Positions 37,322 through 49,713 of a stretch of 64,000 nt of DNA are shown here, one piece after another. The DNA lies in assembly GCF_040712315.1 (NCBI RefSeq), contig NC_134015.1, forward strand, positions 48,949,964 to 49,013,963, read 5' to 3'. Below the pieces are notes generated by a model. The model did not search any database, had not been told where the DNA came from, and saw only the letters and a program-made list of their open reading frames with translations. Made by a program: the position numbers and the translations under genes. Position 1 is the stretch's first letter, and every line of letters starts with the position of its first letter. Origin of the DNA: Castanea sativa. Taxonomy: Eukaryota > Streptophyta > Magnoliopsida > Fagales > Fagaceae.

Positions 37322-37989
37322 TGATAGGGGAATGACTTAGCCCATCTCCAAGTCGTCCATACAGGTCGTCCATAGCCCACCTACCACTGTAAACACCCTC
37401 AGAAACTTACCTACAAGTGCCTCGTCCAGGGAAGAAGAGCTAAAGACGAGGTAAGCACCATCAGAGTGATGCACTCGTCCAGAGTGTCGACATCCTCGTC
37501 TTGAAGAAATTCACCCGTTAGACGAAACAGCCCCCGCGCGTGAAACAAAGCACGCCCAACTGAGGAACTCAAGGACGAGGGTATCACACTTAGGAAAATC
37601 TCCAAATGAGATATGATAATCCCTTATCCCACGCATAACCGCCAGGTATCCGTTGTGAAATAAGAGCATAACTTCCAAACGGTTATGCAAGTTACGTTTG
37701 ATTTCTATTTCTCCTTGAAGCCAGGAGAAGTTCCAATTTTGGTAACCGCCTATGAGAACACTATATAAAGGCTGTTTCGGACAAAACCCAGGTATGTTCG
37801 AGTTTTTACTCCAAAAAAGTTGGAACTCAGATAACATAGAGGGAAAAACTAACTTTGCCATCGGAGGATTTTTGGCCGGCAGCCCCGGTCGCCTTTGATT
37901 CGTTTTTCTTTCTTTTTCAGGCCGTGGAGAGAACCAGTAGTCCATTGAAGTCCGAAGCATCCAGCCTACTGATCTTCTTTGCATCATCA
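37322..37989 (+). repeat. 5' LTR of the Tat element
   Basis: 668 bp, from TGATAGGGGAATGAC to CTTTGCATCATCA. A TATA-like TATATAAAGG lies near 37764. By eye it differs from the 3' LTR at about 12 substitutions and one 1-bp indel, and most of the substitutions are transitions. Confidence 0.95.
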
Positions 37990-38010
37990 GTTGGCGCTGT
38001 CTGTGGGAAC
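37990..38010 (+). promoter_or_regulatory. Primer-binding region
   Basis: TTGGCGCTGTCTGTGGGAAC directly follows the 5' LTR, as expected for a minus-strand primer site. I do not assign the tRNA. Confidence 0.6.
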
Positions 38011-38040
38011 ATTGTTATTCTATCCCAGACAAAAGGTTGA

Positions 38041-39870
38041 ATGGTTCGAATAAGATCAAGGGCTACCAGCCCAGGCCACCAGGAGAGTAGGGATGCCTCC
38101 AGCAATCCCCTTCGCGATCGCAGATCAGCACCTGTAATGCAACCGCCTTCTATTCAGCACATACAATCCATGGCTGCCGCTATGGCGGGCGACGCGTCGA
38201 GCCGGGAGTTGAATAAGGAGATCAACCTTAGGAGGCAGCGTCAAGGACACATGGAGGGAAGGGCCCCAAGTCAGGAAGGAGGAGGGGAAAATGTAGAGTC
38301 CGAAGATCAAACAAGGGGTACCGCTTCAAGAAGGGTGCCGCACTTGGAAAAAGAAATGGACCAGATGAGAAAAGCCATGGAGGAAATGAGGGAAAATATG
38401 AGGCGAGCAAACCCGGTAGATGATATGGTCCACCGAACGGATTCCCCTTTCACGGCTTCCATCAACGGTCACCCTCTGCCCCGAAGTTCAAAATGCCTTC
38501 TCTAGACTCGTACGATGGAAATCGCGACCCTTGCGATCACATTGCAACTTTTAAGACGACCATGCACCTGCGGGGGTCCCGAGCGAGATCATGTGCGAGC
38601 TTTTCCCACCACACTCGAGGACCGGCGCGAGTGTGGTTCGCAAGATTCCCCCAAACTCGGTGGGATCGTTTGAAGAGCGAGTAATTGTTTGTCAACAACT
38701 TCATTGGAGGACGGCGTCATAAACGTTCCTCCTCTAGCACAAGCGACTATAGAGCAAGGGGATAATGAAAGTTCTGATCTTTTATCACCCGGTTTAACGA
38801 GAGAAGCCTTAACGGTGGACGAGATGGATGACAAGCTATTCTTGGCCGCTTTCCACAATGGGGTCAATTCGACTTGTTCATTCATAAGCTCTACGAGCGG
38901 GGAACCACAGTAACATGGTGAGCTTGTCCATTCGGCCCGAATTTTATGAATGCGAAGACGCCATCATAGCCAAGAAAAGAAAAAGGGCGAGCACTCGAAG
39001 TGGGCCACCATCGCTGCCGGACCGGGGACCTCGTCCGACGAAAGCTCGGATAGACGAGAGAAAAGATAAGGATGGTAAGAAGGCCAGGTTCTCTGCAAGG
39101 AATAGCCACGCCACGACTATGCCATTAGAGCGGGTTCTTATGCGGATCAAGGATGATCCGTCCTTGGAAGTGGCCGGACAAATTGAAGGGAGACCCCAAA
39201 CAAGCGTAATAGGAGCAATCTTAGTTTTCATAGGGACCATGGGCATGATACGGACGAGTGCTTTGACTTGAAGCGAGGATAGAAAATCTCATTAGACAGG
39301 GGGAAATTGAGGAACTTCCTTAGACGAGACCGGAGAGATGAGAAAATGAAGGCCAAGGTGGAAGAATCATCACGCCCCCACTAGGAGAAATAAGGGTAAT
39401 TATAGGAGGAAGCTCGACGGCGCGGTCGTCCAGGTCGAAAGACATGCTGAAGGTGGTGCGAACATCCCAACGGTCTGGACGACCTCCGGGACGAGGGAAG
39501 TGGACCAGGCGGGCGTACTTTCACGGACAAGGAGCGAGGACGAATTCACCACCCACGCGATGACGCGATAGTCATCACCCTACTCATCTCCGACTACACG
39601 ACCGGGGAGGTGCCGATAGACAATGGCGGCTCCGCGAGACATTCTTTACTACCCGCATTCCAACAAATGAGACTAGGACGAGATCGAGCCTTCGACCCGA
39701 TGAACTCGCCGTTGGTAGGATTCGGAGGAATGAAGGTGCAACGTGTCGGCACCATCACGTTGCCGGTGGTCGTCGGAACATATCCGCGAGATAGCCAAGG
39801 AGGTGAATTTCCTTGTTGTTGATTGTGCGTCGTCATACAATGCGATTATTGGAAGGCCAACTTTGAACGG
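38041..39870 (+). pseudogene. Tat element gag and protease region, broken
   Basis: ATG 38041 opens a basic, coiled N-terminal part (MVRIRSRATSPGHQESRDAS). The retrotransposon gag domain continues in another frame at 38493 (MPSLDSYDGNRDPCDHIATF) and again from about 38690. A lysine/arginine-rich segment follows (KKRKRASTRSG). A protease-like DNGGSA motif lies near 39620, with PLVGFGGMKVQRVGTITLPV downstream. Several frameshifts separate the pieces. Confidence 0.8.
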
Positions 39871-42800
39871 TGGAAAGCGGTAACCTCTACCTACCACCTG
39901 TCCATCAAATTCCCGACCGAGCACGGAGTAGGCCGTACAAGGAGACCGATTGTTTGCCGGGGAATGCTCTTAGCTATGCTTGGCCATGGACGAGCACATG
40001 CGGGCGATGAGTATAGACGGAAGAAGGGTTGTGGCGAGCCCGGCTGAAGCCTTTGGAGGACGTCCGCTTTGGACGATAACCAGCCCGAGAAGTCTACCGA
40101 GTTGGGGCGAGCATGGAAGAGGGGGCAAGCACGCTTTGATTCGGTTTCTGAAGAAAAACCTCGATGTCTTTGCATGGAGTCATGAGGACATGTCTGGCAT
40201 CGATCCGAGCGTCATTACCCATAGCCTGAATGTGTGCCCCTATTCGAAACCAGTGCGTCATAAGAGAAGAGTTTTCGCTCACCGGCGAGACAATGCCATT
40301 AAGGAAGAGGTGCGAGAAGTTGGTCGCTAGTGAAGTTTATCCGAGAAGTTCATTACCCGGACGGTTGGCGAACGTAGTCATGGTCAAGAAAGCCAATGGC
40401 AAGTGGCGGATGTGCGTGGACTTCACTGATCTAAACAAAGCTTGCCCCAAGGATAGCTACCCATTGCCGCGCATTGACCAGTTGGTGGACTCGACGGCAG
40501 GTCACAGGATACTTAGCTTCATGGACGCTTTCTCAGGGTATAACCAGATTCACATGAATGAAGCGGATCAGGAGAAGACCTCATTCGTCACGAGCCAAGG
40601 GTTGTATTGCTACAATGTTATGCCCTTCGGTTTGAAGAATGCGGGGGCGACCTACCAAAGGCTGGTTAACCATATGTTTCGTCCTCAAATCGGGCGAAAT
40701 GTGGAGGTTTATGTGGACGACATGCTGGTGAAGAGCCAGGACGAGGATAAACATCTTAACGACTTTCAAGAGACTTTTGATACATTGCGGCGTTACCACA
40801 TGAAATTAAATCCGAGCAAGTGTGCTTTCGGGGTTTCATCGGGTAAATTCTTGGGGTTCATGGTGTCGCACAGAGGAATTGAGGTGAATCCGGATAAAAT
40901 CCAGGCGATACTGAACATGGAGCCGCCGAAAAATATCAAGGAAGTCCAGTCTCTTACTGGACGAGTCGCCGCCCTCAACAGGTTTGTATCGAAAGCTACT
41001 GACAAATGTTTACCTTTCTTTAAAGTCCTTAGGAAGGCTTTTGAATGGACGGACGAGTGTCAGAAGGCCTTCCAAGACTTGAAGACGTATCTAATGACGG
41101 CACCCACTTGTTGAGTCCGTACGGTACACGGGGAAGAGTTGTACTTGTACTTGGCGATGTCCCCACACGCGTAAGCTTCGGCGTTAGTCGAGGAGAAGAG
41201 GGAGAATCCGGGAAGCCGGTCTATTACACAAGCCACGCGATGAGAGGGTAGTAGAAGGACGATACCCGATGATGGAGAAACTAGCCTTCGCACTAATCAC
41301 GGCTTCCGGGAAGCTAAGACATTATTTTCGGGCACATGTCATCAACGTCCGACGGAGACCATCCCATAAGAAAGGCGATGAGCAAGTTGGAAGGCTGGAC
41401 CGGCTGGTACGGTGGGCCGTTGAGCTCGAGCGAGTTTGATGTCGGTACCTCCCGAGGAGCGCGATAAAAGCGCGGCGTTGGTAGATTTCATTACGAAATT
41501 CACCCCTGGGCCGGGACGACTGAACAAGGACGAAGGAAATGAAATGTGGGTGGTTAATGTAGATGGATCGTCCACACTGTATGCGGGGAGGGATTGGAAT
41601 TGTGCGAGAATCCCCGAGGGCGACAAGCGGAGTATGCGGCCCGTGCGGTATCCAACTACCAACAACGAGGGGCGAGTACGAAGCTCTACTCGAAAGGGTT
41701 GGAATTGGCCAAGTCCTTAGGGGCGGAGTCGTTAACAATCAGAGGAGACTCTCAACTGGTCATTAACCAAGTAAATGGGATGTGTGATGTCAAAGAGGAT
41801 CGAATGAAGAAGTACCTTAACAAAGTGAAACGCCTTGCCTGGAAATTTTCAGCCATAAGTTTTATTCAACTTCCCAGGGAGGAGAATGCTGAAGCAGACG
41901 CCTTGGCAAAAGCCACCTCGGCAGGAGTCATAGACGAGTTCGGCGACATCCAGTACATGCCGAGCATAGACATCCCTGACATACAGCAGATAGGAGGCGG
42001 AGAAAATTGGATGAGTCCGATAATAATCTACCTCAAAGACGGGAGGCTTCCAGAAGACAAGGATGAAGCGAGAAAGTTAAGGGTCAGGTCGGCTAAATAT
42101 GTCCTCATAAATGAGGTGTTGTACAAGCGAGGCTTTTCCCAACCCTACTTAAGATGCCTAGCTCCTGACGAGTCAAACTATGTTCTGAGGGAAGTTCATG
42201 AAGGATCGTGTGGAAATCATTCAGGGGCAAGGTCCCTTGTCCATAAGATCGTCCGTGCCGGCTACTATTGGCCAACAATGCAGGCAGACGCTAAAGCCTA
42301 TGTCAAGGTATGTGACCAATGCTAGCGTTATAGCAATGTGCCCGAGCCGGCGTCGAGTATCGGAACCCCAATGACGGCCCCATGGCCCTTCGCACGATGG
42401 GGCCCGGATATCTGGGTCCTTTTCCCATAGGAGTCCGGCAGAATGAAGTTTTTGGTGGTAGGGATAGATTACTTTACCAAGTGGGTAGACAGGAGCCTCT
42501 TGCGGCAATCACTCGGCGAGAATGTGAAGAGTTTTGTATGGAAGAATATCCTATGCGGGTTCGGGGTACCCGGGGTATTAGTATACGACAACGGACGTCA
42601 ATTTGACAACGCACCCTTCGGGGACTTGCAATCATTTTAGAATCAAGAATCACTATTCTTCACCCTCCCATCCACGAATGACGGAATGGGTAAGCGGAAG
42701 TAGCAAACCGATCCCTGCTGAAAATCATCAAGACTCGGCTTGAGGGGGCAAAAGGGATATGGCCAGACGAGCTACCAGGAGTTCTTTGGGCCTATAGGAC

Positions 42801-43245
42801 GACCGCACGAACTCCGACAAGAGAGACCCCTTTTAAACTAGCCTATGGGAGTGAAGCTGTCATACCAACGAAGGTCCATATGGCAAGTCACCGAGTGATG
42901 GAGTATCAGGAGAAAGATAACGGGGAACAACTTCGCCTTGACCTCGATCTTATTGACGAGGTAAGAATGGATGCAGAGCAAAGGATGGCAAGGTACAAAA
43001 ATCTCATGGCCAGACAGCATGATGCCATGGTAAAACCCAGACGGTTCGGTGTGGGGGACCTTGTCCTCAAAAAGGTCTCCTTGGCAACCAGGAACCCAGC
43101 TCATGGAAAACTGGGACCCAATTGGGAAGGACCCTACAGGGTAATCAATTGCAAAAGGCAGGGGTCCTACTACCTGGAAGCCCTGGACGGGAGGAAGTTA
43201 GAGCATCCTTGGAACGTGGAACATCTGCAAAGGTACTATCGGTGA
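39871..43245 (+). pseudogene. Tat element pol: RT, RNase H, second RNase H, integrase (broken)
   Basis: RT lies at about 40230-41113 (KWRMCVDFTDLNKACPKDSY, SFMDAFSGYNQI, VEVYVDDMLVKS with its catalytic YVDD), followed by the RNase H segment to about 41345. A second RNase H covers about 41508-41940 (VNVDGSS, SLTIRGDSQLVINQVNG, ENAEADALAKATS). Integrase begins near 42100 with an HHCC finger (HEGSCGNHSGARSLVHKI, CDQC). It is cut by a TAG at 42324 and resumes at 42443 (FLVVGIDYFTKWV). The GPY-like end is at 43100-43245 (LGPNWEGPYRVI, HLQRYYR). There are multiple frameshifts. Confidence 0.9.
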
Positions 43246-43560
43246 TGAGCAAGGACGAGGGAAGTCAGTAATTCGCGTGTTTACCTATATTTACTTTTGC
43301 TTTTACTACCGTTATGGTGTGTTATGAATAAAAGTGCACTAGTTCTCGAACTTTTGCACTACCTACAAACTAGCTTATGAAAGACGATGCTATGTACTTA
43401 TCTTAATAAGGCACTAGCTTATAAGCATGTGCCAAGTTTGTGAACAATGTTCATGTAATAATATGGTTTTCTTATATGTTTGAATTCCAGTTTCCCTGAT
43501 AATACCCACGGACGAGGCAAAAGCCTTACGCAAGTAAAATCTCTGGACGAAGACTAACTC

Positions 43561-43763
43561 GTCCAAGCTTTCCTTTAAACGAGGATAAAGCAAAGAAAAA
43601 AATGCTAAGGCATGCTCGTCCAGGCTTTCCTTAGAAAAGAATGAGGATAAAGCAAAGAGAAAAAAATGCTAAGGCATGCTCGTCCAAGCTTTCCTTAGAA
43701 AAGAATGAGGATAAATCAAATAAAAAATGCTAAGGCATGCTCGTCCAAGCTTTCCTTAGTCAA
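43561..43763 (+). repeat. Three-copy tandem repeat of 61-64 bp between integrase and antisense frame
   Basis: AATGCTAAGGCATGCTCGTC recurs at 43601, 43665 and 43726, each time followed by a CTTTCCTTAG block and a GAGGATAAA block. Confidence 0.88.
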
Positions 43764-44220
43764 AGCCCACTCGTCTAAGAAGGGAAGTAGGCATTAACAC
43801 ATGACATCCCAACGACGAGCATATGGTCAAGACGATTATAAACTCGAAAATACGAGTAATAATAGCCTAGAGAGCAGGCAAAATAATCATCATCGTCCTA
43901 AGCGAGTCGTCCATAAGAGAATTGTGTAAACGATCACCCAACACTTGGGAATATTGCTTAAAAGGCGATGGAATAAAACATAAAAAATGCATAAGCTCGT
44001 CCATGGAACAACAATAATAATCGAAAATAAACATTCATTAAACGTTAAAGGGTGGACATCCATCGTCCAAAAACCCTTAAGAAATAAGCCTTGAAAGGCA
44101 ATTGTTTATAAACTCATTAAAAGTACTCCAGACGAGATAAATGTGTTATAAAACTCAAAAAAAAAAAAAACAGACAAGCAAAACACTTGGACAAATAGTG
44201 ATAAAATTTTTCAACAGCAA

Positions 44221-46414
44221 AGGGCATTAGGCATCAGGGTCGTCTTGAGCAGGCTTGGTTGAGACATCGTCTTCAACATTGACATCTTCAGAATTAGCCT
44301 GAAGAAAAGAACTGGTAGCACCTCCCAGTTGAAGGACGATGGGGTTGAAATCAACTTCTGGAAACCTTTCTTTCGCCTCCATGCGAAAGTCTTCAAATCC
44401 AACCGCATAGTTGGCGTCCAGAAGGTCAGTAAATTGCTTCGAAGCCCTAAATTCCTCCACGGCCTCGTCCTTAGCCCTCACAAGGGAATTGCTTAGCTCG
44501 TCGATCTTCCCCTGAAAGTGGTCAAGACGAGAGTCTTTTTCCACTATATCAGCCTTTAGTTCCTCGACGAGGTTCAGCAAACCCTTGGCCGCGTCCTTCG
44601 CCTCGGCGGCCGTCTCGGCCAGCCCTTGCACTCATCCTTGACTTCACGGATCCTCCTTTCCAACGGACAGCCTCGTCTGTCCGGCTCGAGCTTTGCCGCA
44701 CGGGACGCAGCTATAAACTTGGACATGGCCTGCACAAGCAAATAAAAGTTTCCGTATTAAACAAAGTCGACAAGCATAAAAGCAAAGCTAGTGACGAGAA
44801 TAAATTCACATCACTTACCTTGAAAAGATCGTGGACACCTGAGTGTTCAAAATCCTTCAAGGACATGTTATAGCATGCAGCCACGTCCTCGTCGGACATT
44901 GCTTGTTGGAACCTCTCCCAAGCCAACCTTCACTCTCAAGGAGGTTAGGCACCACGTCAACGGGAGGCTGGGACGAGGCAGGAACGCCGATCTTGGACGG
45001 TGGAGTGGGAGCAGGTTCAGACGACTCCACGTCGAAGATCTGGACGGACGGTGGTTGAGGAGAAGGAACGAGGGGAACGGGAGAGACGACCCCAGCCTTG
45101 GACGACTTTCTGTGCTTGGCTCTTCTGCTGGGGAGGTTTTCAAGATTGATGGCCTTTGACAGGCTCCTCTTATCCCCCACAGCAGGACGACCCCTAGCCT
45201 CTGTGTCTTGCTTGCCACGTTCGTCCACGACCCCTTTGCCTTTGTTTTCCTTCATTGTAGCCATTCCTAAAATAAATAACAATAATAAGTATAAAATAAT
45301 AATAAATAAATAAATAAAAGAGAGAAAAAGGAAGAGAGAAAGTGCAAGACGAGAACTCACGTCGACGGACTGTAATTTCCTGGGCTAAGGCTTCTGTAGA
45401 GGGCTCGGGGCCAAGTCCCTAAGTCGCAAGACGCTGGAGAGTGACCAAGGTATGAAAGTCCCTCTCTGGGTGAAGACGAGCCTTCTGAACGCGTCCTAGA
45501 TGGAACTTGCTCAACGACGGCCTCTTAACTCCTGCAACAAGGACGAAGAAATTAGCCCAGAAAGATATGTAATAAAGGCGATGCTACAGTAGTGGTGAGC
45601 ATACCTTCAGGACGAAGGTTCCCTAACTCTCCTGTATATGGGAGAAATGAATCCCTGCCCACATCAGCAGGGCGTCACATGGCCCAAAAACCGAGACGAA
45701 GAAGAACTCCGTCTTCCAACTCCTATCCGAGGTAACCAAAGATTTAATTATCCTACGGTCTTTTCTCCGGCCGTGAATTGATAAAAGCCACGAGATTGAC
45801 TAATTTCTGAGAGGGTTTATAGCAAAAAAGGAACTCGTCCACGGTAAGAGGACAGTCCCTTCGAAAACCTCTCTCCACAAAAATTTGCATAGAAACAACC
45901 AAGTCTCCATGCATTAGGATTTAATTGACATAAACCTATACCTAACCTAGTAAGCAACTCCACGGCAAAAGCATTGAGAGCGACTAAGACCCCACTAGAA
46001 GATAGGCTTCATAAACCCCAATGCCAAAATGAGGTTGGCAACACCACTCATCACGGACGGCCAATCTAGGATTTAGCTCGTCTCGGGATTTGGTACCAAC
46101 TTCTAAGGGACGCTAATTTTCTCTCGTCGTCTTGGCCGTGGAACCCCAACAGCGCGAGAACGTATACGATCTCAACCTCGTCCCTTATAGTGGACGAGGC
46201 GCGCTAGAAGGACCAGCCCTAGACTCGGATGCTACCCTCGTCCTAAATTCTTCTGGAAAACTTCTAAGGGAACCCCGGGAACCCGAAACATACTCGTCGT
46301 GGTATTACCACTACTCCTCTCGTCACTACTAGAACCACTATAGCTAGTTGTGTTGCGATATTCATCTATCTCCCTATCAACGCTGTTGCTAGACGAAGAA
46401 AAACTTTCGGACAT
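44221..46414 (-). pseudogene. Antisense accessory reading frame of the Tat element (decayed)
   Basis: On the strand opposite to pol, an N-terminal Ser-rich start (MSESFSSSSNSVDREIDEYR) lies at 46414. Middle parts are scattered with stops. A Pro/Ser-rich linker with basic clusters spans 45360-44857 (RRAKHRKSS, VPLVPSPQPPS). A coiled-coil, acidic C-terminal part lies at 44631-44227 (DAAKGLLNLVEELKADIVEK). Tat-group elements such as Retand and Grande are known to carry antisense frames here, and this looks like the family annotated as putative gypsy-type transposon protein. Its role is unknown. The domain match needs a profile search. Confidence 0.65.
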
Positions 46415-46793
46415 TTTGGAAATGTAAGGGAAGCCTAAAACGAGCGTAGAGAAAATACCTGGCTCTAGACGAAGGAAACTAAAGGACGCTGGAATACTCC
46501 TAGACGAGGCGATGGACGAGAGATGTCAAACGAGAGAATTTTAAAAATGAGGAGGGTAGGGGAGGAAATCCACTATTTATAGGCGTTGAAAAGTAAAACC
46601 CAGAACGAAATGACCGATCAGGAAGAACCACGTGGCAACCTCCTCGAAAACCCAAACCAACACAACGGTTAACCCGGGTAAGTAATGACACGTGACATGA
46701 TCTGAAGCCTTTGCAACCTCGTCCCTTACTTTGAGACACGTGGAATAATATGTTGAAACGAGTCCAAGAAACAAAAGAACTTTGGACGACCTT

Positions 46794-46808
46794 AGAACAG
46801 GGGGCAAC
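46794..46808 (+). promoter_or_regulatory. Polypurine tract of the Tat element
   Basis: AGAACAGGGGGCAAC lies immediately before the 3' LTR, in the position of the plus-strand primer. Confidence 0.6.
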
Positions 46809-47475
46809 TGATAGGGGAATGACTTAGCCCATCTCCAAGTCGTCCATACAGGTCGTCCATAGCCCACCTACCACCGTAAACACCCTCAGAAACTTACCTA
46901 TAAGTGCCTCGTCTAGGGAAGAAGAGCTAAAGACGAGGTAAGCACCATCAGAGTGATGCACTCGTCCAGAGTGTCGACATCCTCGTCTTGAAGAAATTCA
47001 CCCGTTAGACGAAACAGCCCCCGCGCGTGAAACAAAGCACGCCCAACTGAGGAACTCAAGGACGAGGGTATCACACTTAGGAAAATCTCCAAATGAGATA
47101 TGATAATCCCTTATCCCACACATAACCGTCAGGTATCCGTTGTGAAACAAGAGCATAACTTCCAAACGGTTATGCAAGTTACGTTTGATTTCTATTTCTC
47201 CTTGAAGCCAGGAGAAGTTCCAATTTTGGTAACCACCTATGAGAACACTATATAAAGGCTGTTTCAGACAAATCCAAGGTATGTTCAGTTTTTACTCCAA
47301 AAAAGTTGGAACTCAGATAACATAGAGGGAAAAACTAACTTTGCCATCGAAGGATTTTTGGCCGGCAGCCCCGGTCGCCTTTGATTCGCTTTTCTTTCTT
47401 TTTCAGGCCGTGGAGAGAACCAGTAGTCCATTGAAGTCCGAAGCATCCAGCCTACTGATCTTCTTTGCATCATCA
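46809..47475 (+). repeat. 3' LTR of the Tat element
   Basis: 667 bp, with the same TGATAGGGG start and GCATCATCA end as the 5' LTR, followed by the TATCT duplication. Confidence 0.95.
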
Positions 47476-47805
47476 TATCTTTATCCTCTCAAAATATTTA
47501 TAAAAAAAAAAAACTAAAAAATAAAGAGAAAAGAAGATTTAAAAGATAGGTTTTGTAAATTAAAAGCTAGGTTTTGAACATATTGGAAAATCTTTTCTGG
47601 TCTAAATTAAAAGCTAGGTTTTTATTTTTACAAAATCTAACTTTTAGATCTTCTTTTCTCTTGATTTTTTTATTTTTATGTTTTAAGAGGATAAAGACAT
47701 AAAATGATAGTAAAAATATAAATTGACCCCTATTTTTAATTGAGGTGGGTAACAGGAGACAAACAGAGTTTACCTCAGATGAGTAAAATACCAATTTTTA
47801 AACCA

Positions 47806-48762
47806 CAAGTAAGCAAAGTGTTTTTTGGGTAAACTATAGGTGGGCAAAGTGTAATTTATCTTTATTTTATTTACATCAACATCTCACAAACATTTTAGAA
47901 TCCGAACGAAAAAAAAAAAAGGAAAGATAGAAAAGTTGAGAGATAAAAGGTATTTTAATTTTCATCATTTGTGTTTAGTTAGAGTATAGAAAAATGGAGT
48001 AATAAAAATAGAATTAGAATAAATTTGCTCTAATGTCTTTATTACGTAACTTTTTTATATATAAATATTTTTATAAAGGGAAAAAAATATTATTTTGAAA
48101 TAAAATAAGTAATTCAACTGTGGAGCAAAGTACCCAGAAAAAGAAAGAAAAAATAAAAGAGTTTAACGTCGAATTTTGCTTGGGAGGAAGGGAAGTGGTA
48201 GATGAGTAATTTTCATCCAACCATTTTTCCTTCCCATTTTCTTTCGAATTTGGGGGGCTAAAAAGTGGTGGGCCTGGGGAGAAAAAAGCTGAACTCACTC
48301 AATTTTATCTCCCTCAAAATCACTCTAGCCAAACACCCCTCTTATCCAAATTTCTCTTATTTTCTTTTTCTCATTTTTCATCCTCTTTATTTTCACTCCA
48401 ACCAAACGTAGCCTTAAAAATGACACTCTCGTTATTGAGGTTTTATAAATATATTTTTTTTTAAAAGTGCAACGAAAAAGTTTATACCCTCCCACAATGT
48501 TACTTTACTAACAAAATACTCCATTAGATGAAATTGACATATCAATTGCATAAACATTTGATAGAAATTCTCATTTCGTGAAACTTCAAGAGGAATTGGT
48601 GTATTTTATTTAAATTTTATTTTTTAAGACATGGTAGGCTCCACTCTTTGATGGTCTCCCTTTAATATTATATCAAGACATCAATTTGTTTTTAGAATAA
48701 GTAGAAACCTAATATAGGGGATAAGAGGAATATGAATAGGCCCATGGATATGGCAAGAAGCT
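47806..48762. other. AT-rich spacer
   Basis: Intergenic DNA with poly-A and poly-T tracts. The segment at 48170-48415 (CACTCTAGCCAAACACCCC, CCAACCAAACGTAGCC) resembles a MITE end, but I found no matching left end. No gene is supported. Confidence 0.35.
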
Positions 48763-49150
48763 CTATGTTGTGGTAATAAAGTTATCACCGTATAATACAT
48801 GTTTATAGTCCCAAACAACAAAAGATTGAAGACAAGCCTTTACATTCTTAATTAAATTGGTTAATTCCCACTGAGCTTCACCTTCACCAGCCTCAATAGC
48901 TTTCACCACTCCTATGGAGTCCCCTTCAAAGTGCCAACAAAGCAACTTGAGCTTTAACCCAAATAGGAGAGCTAGATGGGAGCTATTTTATTCGTGAAAA
49001 AGGATAATTTACCTCATGGATCACTGCATACTGCTGCAAGATACATTGCACTAAAATCTACAACAGCTTCAAAGCTAAGTTTCCACCATCATTCCAAGGT
49101 GGGACTTGTAGGATCTGTTGATTTGGTGGGCTAATTGAACATGGCAAGCT
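48763..49150 (-). pseudogene. RNase H fragment of a retroelement
   Basis: The minus-strand frame 48945-48763 reads FEGDSIGVVKAIEAGEGEAQ and then FVVWDYKHVLYGDN, which fits the RNase H core and C-terminal end found in plant L1 elements. Degenerate upstream sequence continues to about 49150. No other LINE domains are near. Confidence 0.6.
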
Positions 49151-49713
49151 AGAATGTTTTTTTTTATATTTTAAACATCATACACAATTAATAAGAATTG
49201 AAGCAAAAATGAAAATTTTCCATCCCTCATCTCTGCATTGCAAACTTGAGGGGAGTAAAAGCATGCGTAACTATTCATTGCATGGCAAGGGCTTATATGT
49301 GATACCCAAAATTGTATCGATTATTGTTTGGGTGTGTTGTATGAACGTGTACTAAGAGTGTGTTTGGATACCGCTGATTTTGCTAAAAACTGAAAACACT
49401 ATAGCAAATAAGTGAAAAACGCTAACTAATTATTTTGGGGTTCGAGTACTGTAGCTTAGCTGAACGTATTTAAGGGCTGCGTTTACTTTTTTTTTTTTTT
49501 TTTTTTTTGCTTCTATGCACTCCTCACCCACCCTAACACCTATGTCTTCAAGAAGAGAGGTCCACGCCCACCAAAGAAATCCACGAGGAAGACCTACATT
49601 GGTCCGACACCAGCGAAGGGCTTAGAAGAGAAACCCACGAGGAAGAAACCCAATCCGATTCCGGTGAAGATCAAGTTCCCTCTGGTGTACTCTTCCTTCC
49701 ATAAACCTGGGTT

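Larger units (their letters stand above)
37322..47475 (+). mobile_element. Structurally complete Tat-lineage Ty3/Gypsy LTR retrotransposon
   Basis: Both LTRs, a primer-binding region, gag, protease, reverse transcriptase, RNase H, a second (archaeal-type) RNase H, integrase, a tandem-repeat block, an antisense reading frame and a polypurine tract are present in that order. TATCT lies directly outside both ends (37317-37321 and 47476-47480). The second RNase H and the antisense frame before the 3' LTR are marks of the Tat/Retand group. Frames are broken by stops and frameshifts, so the copy is not autonomous. Composition is clearly more GC-rich than its surroundings. Confidence 0.95.
37211..47805. 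repeat. Older inverted-repeat (foldback) element split by the Gypsy insertion
   Basis: The reverse complement of 47690-47800 (GAGGTAAACTCTGTTTGTCTCC and onward) matches 37235-37321. The reverse complement of about 47620-47705 matches 47476-47560. Joining 37321 to 47481 (removing the LTR element and one TSD copy) restores one long arm ending at about 47560, opposite a right arm at about 47618-47800. The spacer is about 60 bp. Confidence 0.65.

Noticed and set aside
38125..39246. Minus-strand frames inside the Tat gag region
   Set aside because: These are shadows of gag in GC-richer DNA. The only credible antisense coding lies at 44.2-46.4 kb.
43561..43763. CRISPR-like spaced repeats
   Set aside because: Units are 61-64 bp tandem copies without unique spacers, inside a plant retrotransposon. 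CRISPR arrays are not expected in a nuclear plant genome.
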